Source: Mucilaginibacter sp. L196 (GTDB lineage Bacteria; Bacteroidota; Bacteroidia; Sphingobacteriales; Sphingobacteriaceae). Taken from it: a stretch of 64,000 nucleotides of DNA. The notes under the pieces are model-generated. The model was not told the DNA's origin, ran no database searches, and saw only the letters and a program-made list of their open reading frames with translations. This document shows positions 29,389 through 38,358 of this stretch, piece after piece (within the stretch, counting starts at the first letter, position 1; each line of letters opens with the position of its first letter). The position numbers were made by a program, and so were the translations under genes. The stretch spans positions 692,242 through 756,241 of the forward strand of contig NZ_LMUO01000009.1 in assembly GCF_009765905.1 (NCBI RefSeq). Direction: 5' to 3'.

Positions 29389-30291
29389 ATGAAAGTACTG
29401 CAATTTACCATCCCGGTAGCTCATGACAAGAGCGTAATAATTGATCAGGTAGAGTTACCTTATCATTATCCTTACTTACATCGCCATACTGAAGCGCAGA
29501 TTACATGGGTACAGCGTGGTGAGGGAACCCTAATAGCAGGGAATAATATGCATGATTACACATCAGGAGAAATATACCTTCTTGGCGCAAACTTGCCTCA
29601 TCTGTTTAAAAGCAGTCCTGAATATTTTGCTTCCGATAGTGGACGGTCAATCAAAGCCTTCACCATATTTTTTAATCCCGATGGAGTTTTGGCCGGGTTA
29701 TTTGATCTTCCTGAAATGAAGACCTTTAAAATATTCCTGCAACAGCATCAGCAAGGATTTAAGATCCCTGATGATAACTTCCATGAAGTATCGCAGGTAA
29801 TGAACGCCATTAAAAATACATCTGGTCCTGAGCAATTGATGCAATTCTTTAATTTGCTTGATAGCTTGCTTAAGGTCAATAATAAAGTTGAGCCGCTTTC
29901 GTCATATGGCAGCATACCCGCGATTACCGAAAACGAAGGTATAAGGATAGGAAACATCTACAACTACATTATGCAAAATTATAGTGAACCTATCACTCTT
30001 GAAGATGTAGCGATGGAGGCTTATATGACACCTGAGTCATTCTGCAGGTACTTTAAAAAACATACCGGCCATACCTTTATCTCTTTTTTAAATGAGATAA
30101 GGATAAACGAAGCCTGTAAAAAACTTACAGCACATAAATTTGAAAGCATATCAACAGTTGCATACAAATGCGGGTTTAAAAGCATCACCAACTTTAATCG
30201 TGTTTTTAAATGTGTAATTGGCATATCACCACGCGAATACCTCGATAACTATTTCAAAAACGTAAAGAGCCTTTCAAAAATAGCAAGCTAA
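29389..30291 (+). CDS. AraC-family regulator, probable regulator of hydroxyproline use
   Basis: A 300-residue regulator with an N-terminal cupin (YHYPYLHRHTEAQITWVQRGEG, residues about 25-95) and a C-terminal double helix-turn-helix (ITLEDVAMEAYMTPESFCRYFK, then ISTVAYKCGFKSITNFNRVFK and ISPREY). The cupin probably binds a small effector. It lies directly downstream of the hydroxyproline operon and upstream of peptidase and permease genes on the same strand, so it is the best candidate regulator of the locus. The target sites are not proven. Confidence 0.85.
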   Translation: MKVLQFTIPVAHDKSVIIDQVELPYHYPYLHRHTEAQITWVQRGEGTLIAGNNMHDYTSGEIYLLGANLPHLFKSSPEYFASDSGRSIKAFTIFFNPDGVLAGLFDLPEMKTFKIFLQQHQQGFKIPDDNFHEVSQVMNAIKNTSGPEQLMQFFNLLDSLLKVNNKVEPLSSYGSIPAITENEGIRIGNIYNYIMQNYSEPITLEDVAMEAYMTPESFCRYFKKHTGHTFISFLNEIRINEACKKLTAHKFESISTVAYKCGFKSITNFNRVFKCVIGISPREYLDNYFKNVKSLSKIAS

Positions 30292-30369
30292 TTATCTTGA
30301 TATAACTGTATACTTTTTAAATCTGCGGTATTAGGTAAAAAACAGTTAGTAACAGATAATTTAGGTGAT

Positions 30370-30397
30370 TTTGCGGTTACCAATCCTTTTATTTTTG
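30370..30397 (+). promoter_or_regulatory. Possible promoter of the DUF885 peptidase gene
   Basis: TATTTTTG at 30390-30397 matches the TAnnTTTG -7 element exactly and TTTG at 30370-30373 is a possible -33 element, with a slightly short 16-nt spacer. It lies about 80 nt before the start codon at 30478. Confidence 0.3.
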
Positions 30398-30477
30398 CTA
30401 TAGCATATAACGCTATAAGTTAAATCCAGGCAATATTCAGGTATTACAAACCTTGTTGCAGGGCAACCCTATTCATC

Positions 30478-32301
30478 ATGATTTATTGTAAAAAATACCA
30501 GTTCCGCATTTTATCAAAATTATTTATTGCCCCACTTTTTTTCGTATACCTGCTTTCATCAGCACCTGTTGCAAAGGCCCAAACTGCCAATGTTCCGGCA
30601 AGTATGTATGAGCAGGCTACGGAGGTAAGCGGTACGGTTATCCAATATGGGCAGGATATTCAGGCCATCAAAGAATTTTACTGGCCCTACCATCTTGATC
30701 CCAATCAGGAATATCAGGATAAAGACCCGGTATTCTTTTCGCCAGAACAAAGAAAAAGACTGGTAGAAGTAAATAATGATTATTTAAAACAACTTGATCA
30801 GATAGATTTTAACTCCATCAGTGTTTATGGTAAGGTTGACTATATCTTGCTAAAGAAAAAAATACAATTTGAACTAGACTATCTTCAAAAACAGGAACAA
30901 AAATATAGCAGCATAAAGCAATATATCCCTTTTGCGGATAGCATTTATTTTTTAGAAAAGGAGCGCAGGCGCGGTGCCAGTGTAAACGGACAGCAAGTTG
31001 CTAATACGCTTAATACTGTACTAAAAGAGCTTAAATCAGAGTCAGCCCAGTTTAGTAAGCTTCAATCTTTAGACATGCCATTGGCGATAACGGCACATGA
31101 TGCTGTAATAGGACTAAAGAGCCGCCTAAAGAACTTCTACGATTTTTATAATGGTTATGATCCAATGTTTACCTGGTGGGCACCTGCGCCATATGGGGCA
31201 TTGGATAGCGCCCTGGACGCATATAGCAATCAGGTTATAAAAAAGGGAAAATTGCACACCATGCAAAAAGCTGATACCAGCGGCATTGTGGGCGTACCAA
31301 TCGGTCGTGAGGAATTGATTAACCAGCTAAATGTTGAAATGATCCCTTATACACCGGAAGAATTGATTAAATTGGCTAATAAAGAATTTGCCTGGTGCAA
31401 TAAGGAAGTACTGAAAGCATCGCAGGAGATGGGTTATGGTAACGACTGGAAAAAGGCATTGGAACAAGTTAAAAACAGCTATGTAGAAGCCGGTAAACAA
31501 CCGGAGCTGATTGTAAGCATATATAACAGGTCATTAGACTTTATTAAAGCGAGAGACCTGATAACTATACCTCCATTGGCTGATGAAACCTGGGGAATGA
31601 TTATGATGAGCCCGCAAAGGCAATTGGTAAATCCATTTTTTACAGGCGGTAAGGAGATTAGCATATCTTACCCAACCAATAGCATGCAAGAAGATAACAA
31701 GCTGATGAGCATGCGTGGCAATAACCCTGATTTTTCGACTGCTACTGTACAGCATGAACTTATTCCGGGTCATAATCTGCAATATTTTATGGATTCGCGT
31801 TATAAACCATATCGCCAGGATTTTGCAACACCATTTAATATTGAAGGTTGGGCGGTTTATTGGGAATTGTTATTGTACGACAAAGGTTTTGCGCAAACGC
31901 CTGAGCAACGTTTGGGGATGTTGTTTTGGAGAATGCACCGTTGCGCGCGTATTATCTTCTCGCTTAATTATCATTTAGGTAACTGGACCCCGCAGCAATG
32001 CATCAACTTTTTGGTAGATAGCGTAGGCCATGAAAAAGCAAATGCCGAAGGTGAAGTAAGGCGTTCATTCCAGGGTGATTATAGTCCGCTTTACCAGGTT
32101 GCGTATTTGGTGGGTGCTTTACAATTCATGAGCCTGAAACACGAACTGGTTGATAGCGGAAAAATGACCTATAAACAATTCCATGATGCGGTAATGAAGG
32201 AAAATCTTATCCCGGTTGAGATGATAAGAGCTACCCTTACAGGGGCGCCATTAAGCAAAGACTTTAAGACCAATTGGAGGTTTTACGATTTCAATAAATA
32301 G
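30478..32301 (+). CDS. DUF885-family secreted metallopeptidase-like protein
   Basis: A 607-residue protein with a long signal peptide (to about AKAQ, residue 35). The DUF885 zinc motif HELIPGH is at residues 426-432, with the third-ligand candidate Glu456 in IEGWAVYWE. The family is thought to act as metallo-carboxy/aminopeptidases outside the cytoplasm, but most members lack biochemical data. The setting, between a hydroxyproline operon and a proline-specific aminopeptidase, suggests that it trims imported or periplasmic peptides. The permease gene follows after 48 nt, so the two may be co-transcribed. Confidence 0.82.
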   Translation: MIYCKKYQFRILSKLFIAPLFFVYLLSSAPVAKAQTANVPASMYEQATEVSGTVIQYGQDIQAIKEFYWPYHLDPNQEYQDKDPVFFSPEQRKRLVEVNNDYLKQLDQIDFNSISVYGKVDYILLKKKIQFELDYLQKQEQKYSSIKQYIPFADSIYFLEKERRRGASVNGQQVANTLNTVLKELKSESAQFSKLQSLDMPLAITAHDAVIGLKSRLKNFYDFYNGYDPMFTWWAPAPYGALDSALDAYSNQVIKKGKLHTMQKADTSGIVGVPIGREELINQLNVEMIPYTPEELIKLANKEFAWCNKEVLKASQEMGYGNDWKKALEQVKNSYVEAGKQPELIVSIYNRSLDFIKARDLITIPPLADETWGMIMMSPQRQLVNPFFTGGKEISISYPTNSMQEDNKLMSMRGNNPDFSTATVQHELIPGHNLQYFMDSRYKPYRQDFATPFNIEGWAVYWELLLYDKGFAQTPEQRLGMLFWRMHRCARIIFSLNYHLGNWTPQQCINFLVDSVGHEKANAEGEVRRSFQGDYSPLYQVAYLVGALQFMSLKHELVDSGKMTYKQFHDAVMKENLIPVEMIRATLTGAPLSKDFKTNWRFYDFNK

Positions 32302-32349
32302 ATTCCATAATTAAACTATCTGTATCAATTATCATCCCGAAAGAAATCA

Positions 32350-33804
32350 ATGAGCAACACTCCTTTTAAGCCATCCCTCAGATTAATTGATGCCACTATG
32401 CTTGTAGCAGGCAGCATGATAGGCTCCGGTATATTTATAGTAAGCGCAGATATTACCCGGAGCGTAGGCAGTGCGGGATGGCTTATTTTTGTTTGGCTGG
32501 TAACAGGTTTTATGACACTTACCGCCGCGTTAAGTTATGGCGAATTAAGTGCCATGTACCCAAAGGCGGGTGGGCAATATGTTTATTTAAAGGAGGCATA
32601 TAACCCATTAGTAGGGTTTTTATATGGCTGGAGTTTTTTTACCGTGATACAAACCGCTACCATAGCCGCGGTAGGGGTAGCTTTCTCTAAATTTATGGCC
32701 TATCTGGTTCCGGCTGTAAGCGATGAGCATATTTTGTGGAAGATTCAAACTGGGGTTAATAGTATTGGGCAGGCAAGATTTTTTACCTTCAGTGCAGCAC
32801 AATTGGTATCAATGGTGCTTATTGTACTGCTTACTTATGTTAATACCCGGGGTATCAAAAGTGGTAAGGTAATACAAACTACTTTCACATTAACCAAACT
32901 GCTAAGTTTGTTTGGATTGATTATATTTGGTTTTTTTGCGCTTAAGGGCGATATATGGAAAGCCAATTGGAGCAATGCCTGGAATTTGCATGCTTTAAAT
33001 ACATCCGGTTCTTTTTCATCATACACCACCGTGGCTGCTTTAGGGGCAATTGCTTCGTCAATGGTTGGTTCTATTTTTAGCAGCGACTCCTGGAATAACG
33101 TAACGTTTATAGCCGGGGAGATCAAGAACCCTAAAAGAAATATTGGCTTAAGCCTGGCATTAGGCACCCTGATTGTGACCGTTATTTATATTGTGACCAA
33201 TATTATGTATACCGGTGTGCTGTCACTCCACGAAATAGCAACTGCTGATAAAGACAGGGTAGCGGTAGCAGCATCGCAGCATATATTTGGTAGCGCGAGT
33301 ACAATTATCATAGCTGTATTGATCATGATATCAACCTTTGGTTGCAATAACGGTTTGATAATGGCAGGAGCAAGGGTATATTACTCCATGGCTAAAGACA
33401 GACTGTTTTTTAATAAAGCCGGCATTCTTAACAAAAATGCGGTACCGGGCTATGGTTTATGGATACAATGCCTGTTTGCCTGCATATGGGGTTTAAGCGG
33501 CAGATATGGTGATCTGCTGGATATGATATCATTTGTGGTAGTTGTATTTTATATGCTTACCATCATCGGCATATTTATCCTTCGCAAAAAACACCCCAAC
33601 GCCGAGCGCCCTTACAAAGCCTTTGGCTATCCGGTATTGCCAATACTTTATATTATTATGGGGCTTGCATTTTGTATACTACTTATCAAATTTAAACCTA
33701 ACTATACCTGGCCGGGATTGATTATTACATTGGCAGGCATCCCCGCGTATTATTTGATAGTGCGTAACCAAAAGCCTTTAACGGAAGAGGTTGCAGAGGT
33801 TTAG
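32350..33804 (+). CDS. APC-family amino acid permease
   Basis: A 484-residue membrane protein with 12 expected segments. The first segment has the substrate-contact motif GSMIGSGIF (residues about 18-26), and GAIASSMVGSIFSSDSWNNVTFIAGEIKNPKRN is the typical APC loop after segment 6. It resembles serine/threonine-exchanger and LAT-type permeases. In this position it could bring hydroxyproline, proline or small peptide products into the cytoplasm; the substrate is inferred. Confidence 0.85.
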   Translation: MSNTPFKPSLRLIDATMLVAGSMIGSGIFIVSADITRSVGSAGWLIFVWLVTGFMTLTAALSYGELSAMYPKAGGQYVYLKEAYNPLVGFLYGWSFFTVIQTATIAAVGVAFSKFMAYLVPAVSDEHILWKIQTGVNSIGQARFFTFSAAQLVSMVLIVLLTYVNTRGIKSGKVIQTTFTLTKLLSLFGLIIFGFFALKGDIWKANWSNAWNLHALNTSGSFSSYTTVAALGAIASSMVGSIFSSDSWNNVTFIAGEIKNPKRNIGLSLALGTLIVTVIYIVTNIMYTGVLSLHEIATADKDRVAVAASQHIFGSASTIIIAVLIMISTFGCNNGLIMAGARVYYSMAKDRLFFNKAGILNKNAVPGYGLWIQCLFACIWGLSGRYGDLLDMISFVVVVFYMLTIIGIFILRKKHPNAERPYKAFGYPVLPILYIIMGLAFCILLIKFKPNYTWPGLIITLAGIPAYYLIVRNQKPLTEEVAEV

Positions 33805-33820
33805 ATTCGTAAATATCACT

Positions 33821-33856
33821 AAAAAGTAAAAGGGGCATATACCCCTTTTACTTTTT
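33821..33856. terminator. Bidirectional terminator between permease and Xaa-Pro aminopeptidase
   Basis: A perfect 15-bp inverted repeat (AAAAAGTAAAAGGGG at 33821-33835 and CCCCTTTTACTTTTT at 33842-33856) sits between two convergent genes and has A/T tails on both sides. It touches the stop codon of the minus-strand gene. Confidence 0.85.
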
Positions 33857-35630
33857 ATATAGCTTTAGCTTTTTCTTTCAGCCAGGCTTGTTCCTCAACG
33901 GTTAAGTATGGGCTTAAGCGCTCAACTACTGTTTCATGATATTTGTTTAGCCATTGGATATGGCTGTTCTCTAACAGCTCTTTTTTGATCAATGTAGTAT
34001 CTATCAAAGCGAGTGTGAGAGTTTCAAAGGAGTAGAAATCATTAAACTCGTTGCTCACATTCTGGATGGTTAATACCAGGTTCTCAATACGTACGCCATG
34101 TTTTCCAGGTCGATAGATACCGGGTTCAATTGAGGTAATCATACCTATTTCAAGTGGTACGGCGGTGTTAGTTGGGTTTAATACCTGGGGCCCTTCATGC
34201 ACATTCAGATAAAAGCCGATACCGTGCCCGGTGCCATGACCGTAGTTTATCGCGTAATCCCACAAAGGCCTGCGGCATATCGCATCTATTTGGTAACCGC
34301 ATGTGCCTTTAGGGTATAATGTTTTAGAGCCCTCTATTATCGCCTTTAAAACAAGTGTGTAGTCGGTTCTTTCTTCCTCGGTGTTGTTACCAAGCGCTAT
34401 CATGCGTGTAATATCTGTAGTGCCATAAAAGTACTGGCCGCCGGAATCAACAAGAAATAAGCCTTCTTCTAAAATCTCAACATCACTTTCCGCGGTTGCA
34501 AAATAATGTGGTAAAGCACCATGAGCTTTGTAGCCGCCTATTGTATTGAAGCTTACTCCTGCAAACCCATCTTGCTCAGCGCGGAAACCTTTCAGCTTTT
34601 CGGCAGCAGTAATTTCGGTTATCTTAATTTTGCCGATGTTTTCTTCCATCCATTTAAAAAAGCGGGTCATGGCAACTCCATCCCTTACCATCGCTGAGCG
34701 CATGTTTGCTACTTCAGTTTCATTTTTAGTAGCCTTAAAATGTGTGGTGGGGTTTACATCATGTATAAAAGTTGCTGATACCGGGATTAACTTAAACACA
34801 CCAAAGCAGTTTCTTTTTGGGTCGATGAATACGCTGCAATTCTCAGGTAATGCGGCCAATGCATCTTCAATATCGGTATATGGGAATGTTTTTACGCCTG
34901 ATTTGTGCAAAGCCTCCGCATCTGAAGATGATAATTTAACCGGATCAATAAACAAGACAGCACTGCTAGCGCTTACCAATGCGAAGCTTAAAACAACCGG
35001 GTTATAACTTACATCTTTACCGCGGATGTTAAACAACCACGCAATATCATCCAAAGAGGATATTAATTGATAATCGGCTTTTAGTGCTTTTAGCGATTTT
35101 CTTAATGTGGTTAATTTATCCGTGGTTGATTGTCCGGCGTATTTTGTATCAATTAAAAAAGCAGGTTCTATTGGTAATTTTGGCCTGCCTTCCCATATCG
35201 AATCTAAAAGATCATAGCTTTTAAATTCAATATTTTTATCTGCCAGTTGATTTTCTAACAGCTGGCCTAAAAATACCGACAATAACCTGTCGTTAAAAGC
35301 AACTGTGGCATTATCTGCAAGCGTTTCATGCAGCCATGCAATATATTCAGGTGCATGTTGTATTTTTAATTTAACTAATTCAAAGCCACTATTGTGCAGT
35401 TGTTCATTAGCTTGGGTAAAATATCGGAAATCGGTCCATAAGCCCGCGAAATCTTGCGTTATAACCAATGTGCCTGCGGAGCCGGTAAAGCCAGAAGCAA
35501 ACTGAATGCATTTGTAATGATCGGGCAGGTATTCACTGATGTGCGGATCGGCAGAGGGGATAATGTAAGCATCAACTCTATTTTCCTTCATTTGCTCACG
35601 TATGGCGGCAATTTTTTCTTTAGTTGTCAT
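33855..35630 (-). CDS. Xaa-Pro aminopeptidase (M24B, aminopeptidase P)
   Basis: A 591-residue cytoplasmic enzyme of the long three-domain type, with two creatinase-like N-terminal domains and a C-terminal pita-bread domain. The five metal ligands are present: Asp395 (FLVDSGG), Asp406 (GTTDITR), His469 (GHGTGHGIG), Glu502 (SIEPGIY) and Glu516 (VRIENL). It removes the N-terminal residue from X-Pro (and often X-Hyp) peptides. With the DPP-IV-like gene next door it forms a proline-peptide disposal pair that suits collagen or extensin fragments. It is transcribed away from the S9 peptidase gene. Confidence 0.93.
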   Translation of the reverse strand: MTTKEKIAAIREQMKENRVDAYIIPSADPHISEYLPDHYKCIQFASGFTGSAGTLVITQDFAGLWTDFRYFTQANEQLHNSGFELVKLKIQHAPEYIAWLHETLADNATVAFNDRLLSVFLGQLLENQLADKNIEFKSYDLLDSIWEGRPKLPIEPAFLIDTKYAGQSTTDKLTTLRKSLKALKADYQLISSLDDIAWLFNIRGKDVSYNPVVLSFALVSASSAVLFIDPVKLSSSDAEALHKSGVKTFPYTDIEDALAALPENCSVFIDPKRNCFGVFKLIPVSATFIHDVNPTTHFKATKNETEVANMRSAMVRDGVAMTRFFKWMEENIGKIKITEITAAEKLKGFRAEQDGFAGVSFNTIGGYKAHGALPHYFATAESDVEILEEGLFLVDSGGQYFYGTTDITRMIALGNNTEEERTDYTLVLKAIIEGSKTLYPKGTCGYQIDAICRRPLWDYAINYGHGTGHGIGFYLNVHEGPQVLNPTNTAVPLEIGMITSIEPGIYRPGKHGVRIENLVLTIQNVSNEFNDFYSFETLTLALIDTTLIKKELLENSHIQWLNKYHETVVERLSPYLTVEEQAWLKEKAKAI

Positions 35631-35932
35631 TTTTCATCGGATTAACGCGGTAAAATTACTATTAGTAACCTTATTGTATTTCATAAATTTTATCCGGTTG
35701 TTAACCATATTTAATTTTTTTGAACATTTTCTACTAAAATAAGATGTCTACTTACTAAAATACAGTCGAAAAGCAGTGCGTGTTGAGTTTAAATTTCACA
35801 CCCTATGGTGTAAGATTAATTAAGGTATCGGATAAGCAGGGTTAAAACATGGTTACTATCAGCTAATTTATTCAACAAAGCAGATGGTTTATAATGATAT
35901 TTTCGTAAGCACTAATAGCTAAAATACACATA
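35631..35932. promoter_or_regulatory. Divergent intergenic region between the two prolyl peptidase genes
   Basis: A 302-nt AT-rich gap between divergent genes, with no open frame I would defend. The only structure seen is a short imperfect inverted repeat, TTCACACC...GGTGTAA near 35795-35813, which could be a regulator site. No clear TAnnTTTG element was noted. Confidence 0.3.
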
Positions 35933-38224
35933 ATGATGTTTCTTTTTTCAAAACGGGTTTTACTAAGTGGTTTGGCCTTAACTTTTGCGCAGATAATATA
36001 TGCACAACAGCAAAAGCTTGAGCAATATTATCCTTCGAAGGAGGACGTTGTACAATCATATATCAAACAACAACGTTTGGATTCGTTGCTAAAAACAATC
36101 CCGCTTAATGCCAGCATCCACGCCAACTGGCAGCAGGATAATAGTTTTTGGTATGTTAAACATTTGCCGGATAACGGGCAGGAATATTACTATGTAAACA
36201 CGGTAAAAGGCACCAAAGAAAAAGTATTCGATCAGCAACGTTTAGCAGATGGTATTAAAACGGCTACAGGTATTAGTGTACATGAGCTAAAACTTAACAT
36301 CAACAAAATGTTTTTTAGTGCCGATGGTAAATCGGTTACCTTTAAAATGGACTCTACCTGGTTGCAGTGTAATTTAAATACCTATCAATGTGCCAAAACG
36401 GCTGATACCGCTTATAATTGGTACGACAGTTCAAGGCCCCTGCAATCCCGCACTTATCGCTGGGAAAGTGTACAAAGAGATTCTATATCGCCCGACAGAA
36501 AATGGAGCGCCTTTAGCAAAGGAGGAAACCTTTTTATAAAGCAGATTGGCGGCGATCAGGAAATGCAAATCACCCGGGATGGTAGTTTGGATAAGCCTTA
36601 TGGTGAGTTCTCATGGTCGCCGGATAGTAAACATATTATTGGTTATTTGATTAATCCTATTGAGCCAAAGAAGGTGTATTATGTATTAAGTTCGGTTCCG
36701 GGTACAACGCGGGGGCAATTGAGGTCTCATGAATATGATCAGCCGGGTGATCCGTTCAGCACTTATACACCTTACATATTTAACATAGCAGATAAAAGCA
36801 AAATTAAGGTTGATGCGGATATTATAGACTTTTTTGGGGCGCCTGCTGCCCACTGGCGCAAAGGAAGCGACAGATATTATACTTACGAAAAGGTTGACAG
36901 AGGACACCAGCGTTTTAGGGTTGTTGAGGTTGATGTAACCAATGGCAAAACCCGGAATGTTATTGATGAGAAAACAAATACCTTTATTTATGAACAACGT
37001 TTATACACACGTTATTTACCCGATAGCCACGAAATAGTATGGATAACTGAAAAAGACGGCTGGCGACATATTTACCTGGTAAATGATATTACAGGTAGCC
37101 AAAAACTGGTAACCAAAGGCAATTGGGTGGTAAGGGATATTGATAGTGTTGACAGCAAAAAACGCGAAATATGGTTTACAGCCAGCGGCATAAACCCAGG
37201 AGAGGATCCTTATTTTATCCATTACTACCGCATAGGTTTTGATGGGAAAAACATGGTTGACCTGACTCCTGAAAAAGGGAATCATAGTGTCGTGTTTTCG
37301 CCTGACAGGAAATATTACCTGGATACTTACTCCGAGGTTAATGTTGCACCGGTGACCGTATTATGCAAAACGGATGACCGCAAAAAGATAATGCAAGTTG
37401 AAAAAACCGATACACAGGCATTATTGGCAACAGGCTTAAAAATGCCCGAGGTATTTGTAGCGAAAGGAAGGGATGGCAAAACAGATATATGGGGCGTGGT
37501 TTACCGCCCCGCTGATTTTGACCCTGCAAAAAGCTATCCTATAATTGAATATGTTTATGCCGGTCCGCAGGATTCTTACGTACCGAAAAGTTTTAGTCCG
37601 ATTAACGAAATGCAGAGTATAGCGCAGCTTGGTTTTATTGTAGTGCAAGCGGATGGTATGGGGACAGCAAACCGCTCAAAAGCTTTCCACGATGTTTGCT
37701 GGAAGAATTTGATTGACGGAGGTTTTGCTGACCGCATCTTATGGATAAAAGCGTTGGCTAAAAAATATCCACAAGCAGATACTACACGTGTTGGGATCTA
37801 TGGTAAATCTGCAGGGGGCCAAAATTCGGCGCAAGCGGTATTGTTTCATTCAGATTTTTATAAAGCAGCTGTATCAGCATGTGGCTGCCACGATAACCGT
37901 ATTGACAAACAATGGTGGAACGAGCAATGGATGGGTTACCCTGTTGGTCCGCACTATGAGCAGCAGTCAAACATTACCAATGCGGGCAAACTGGGGGGAA
38001 GCCTGTTACTGATTGTTGGCGAGGCCGATGAAAATGTGCCGCCTGAGTCAACCTATCGCTTTGTAGACGCTTTGATAAAAAATAACAAGGATTTTGATCT
38101 GCTTACGGTACCAGGTGCAGACCATACCGATGGCGGCCCTTATGGACGCAGGAAAAAAAGAGATTTTTTTGTTAAGCATTTACTGAATGTAGATGCACCG
38201 GGAAGAGAAATTGGCGAACATTGA
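35933..38224 (+). CDS. S9 family dipeptidyl peptidase IV-like peptidase
   Basis: A 763-residue secreted protein (signal peptide to about IYAQ, residue 24). The N-terminal beta-propeller (DPP4_N: ISPDRKWSAFSKGGNLF, FSWSPDSKHIIGY) precedes an alpha/beta hydrolase domain. The triad is Ser626 (GKSAGG, which fits GxSxGG), Asp699 (GEADENVP) and His731 (GADHTDGG). The nucleophile elbow differs from the usual GWSYGG of classical DPP-IV, so exact cleavage preference is uncertain, but the fold and the domain order fit dipeptide release after Pro or a similar residue. It would act in the periplasm, upstream of the cytoplasmic aminopeptidase P. Confidence 0.9.
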   Translation: MMFLFSKRVLLSGLALTFAQIIYAQQQKLEQYYPSKEDVVQSYIKQQRLDSLLKTIPLNASIHANWQQDNSFWYVKHLPDNGQEYYYVNTVKGTKEKVFDQQRLADGIKTATGISVHELKLNINKMFFSADGKSVTFKMDSTWLQCNLNTYQCAKTADTAYNWYDSSRPLQSRTYRWESVQRDSISPDRKWSAFSKGGNLFIKQIGGDQEMQITRDGSLDKPYGEFSWSPDSKHIIGYLINPIEPKKVYYVLSSVPGTTRGQLRSHEYDQPGDPFSTYTPYIFNIADKSKIKVDADIIDFFGAPAAHWRKGSDRYYTYEKVDRGHQRFRVVEVDVTNGKTRNVIDEKTNTFIYEQRLYTRYLPDSHEIVWITEKDGWRHIYLVNDITGSQKLVTKGNWVVRDIDSVDSKKREIWFTASGINPGEDPYFIHYYRIGFDGKNMVDLTPEKGNHSVVFSPDRKYYLDTYSEVNVAPVTVLCKTDDRKKIMQVEKTDTQALLATGLKMPEVFVAKGRDGKTDIWGVVYRPADFDPAKSYPIIEYVYAGPQDSYVPKSFSPINEMQSIAQLGFIVVQADGMGTANRSKAFHDVCWKNLIDGGFADRILWIKALAKKYPQADTTRVGIYGKSAGGQNSAQAVLFHSDFYKAAVSACGCHDNRIDKQWWNEQWMGYPVGPHYEQQSNITNAGKLGGSLLLIVGEADENVPPESTYRFVDALIKNNKDFDLLTVPGADHTDGGPYGRRKKRDFFVKHLLNVDAPGREIGEH

Positions 38225-38273
38225 TAGCTTGTAACAGGTTTAGTTAATAATAAAGGTTGGTTGGTTAATTATG

Positions 38274-38305
38274 GCCTTGCATGTGAAAACTGCAAGGCTT
38301 TTTTT
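38274..38305 (+). terminator. Rho-independent terminator after the S9 peptidase
   Basis: An 8-bp perfect stem (GCCTTGCA at 38274-38281, TGCAAGGC at 38291-38298) followed by seven T residues, 50 nt after the stop codon. Confidence 0.85.
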
Positions 38306-38358
38306 GTTGCAATAGCAAAGCGTCACTGAGCGCAGCGTCAGAGGTTGAATTACAAGCA

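Noticed and set aside
34546..35007. 153-codon frame antisense to the Xaa-Pro aminopeptidase
   Set aside because: The aminopeptidase has all metal ligands and is certainly coding; the antisense frame has no family features.
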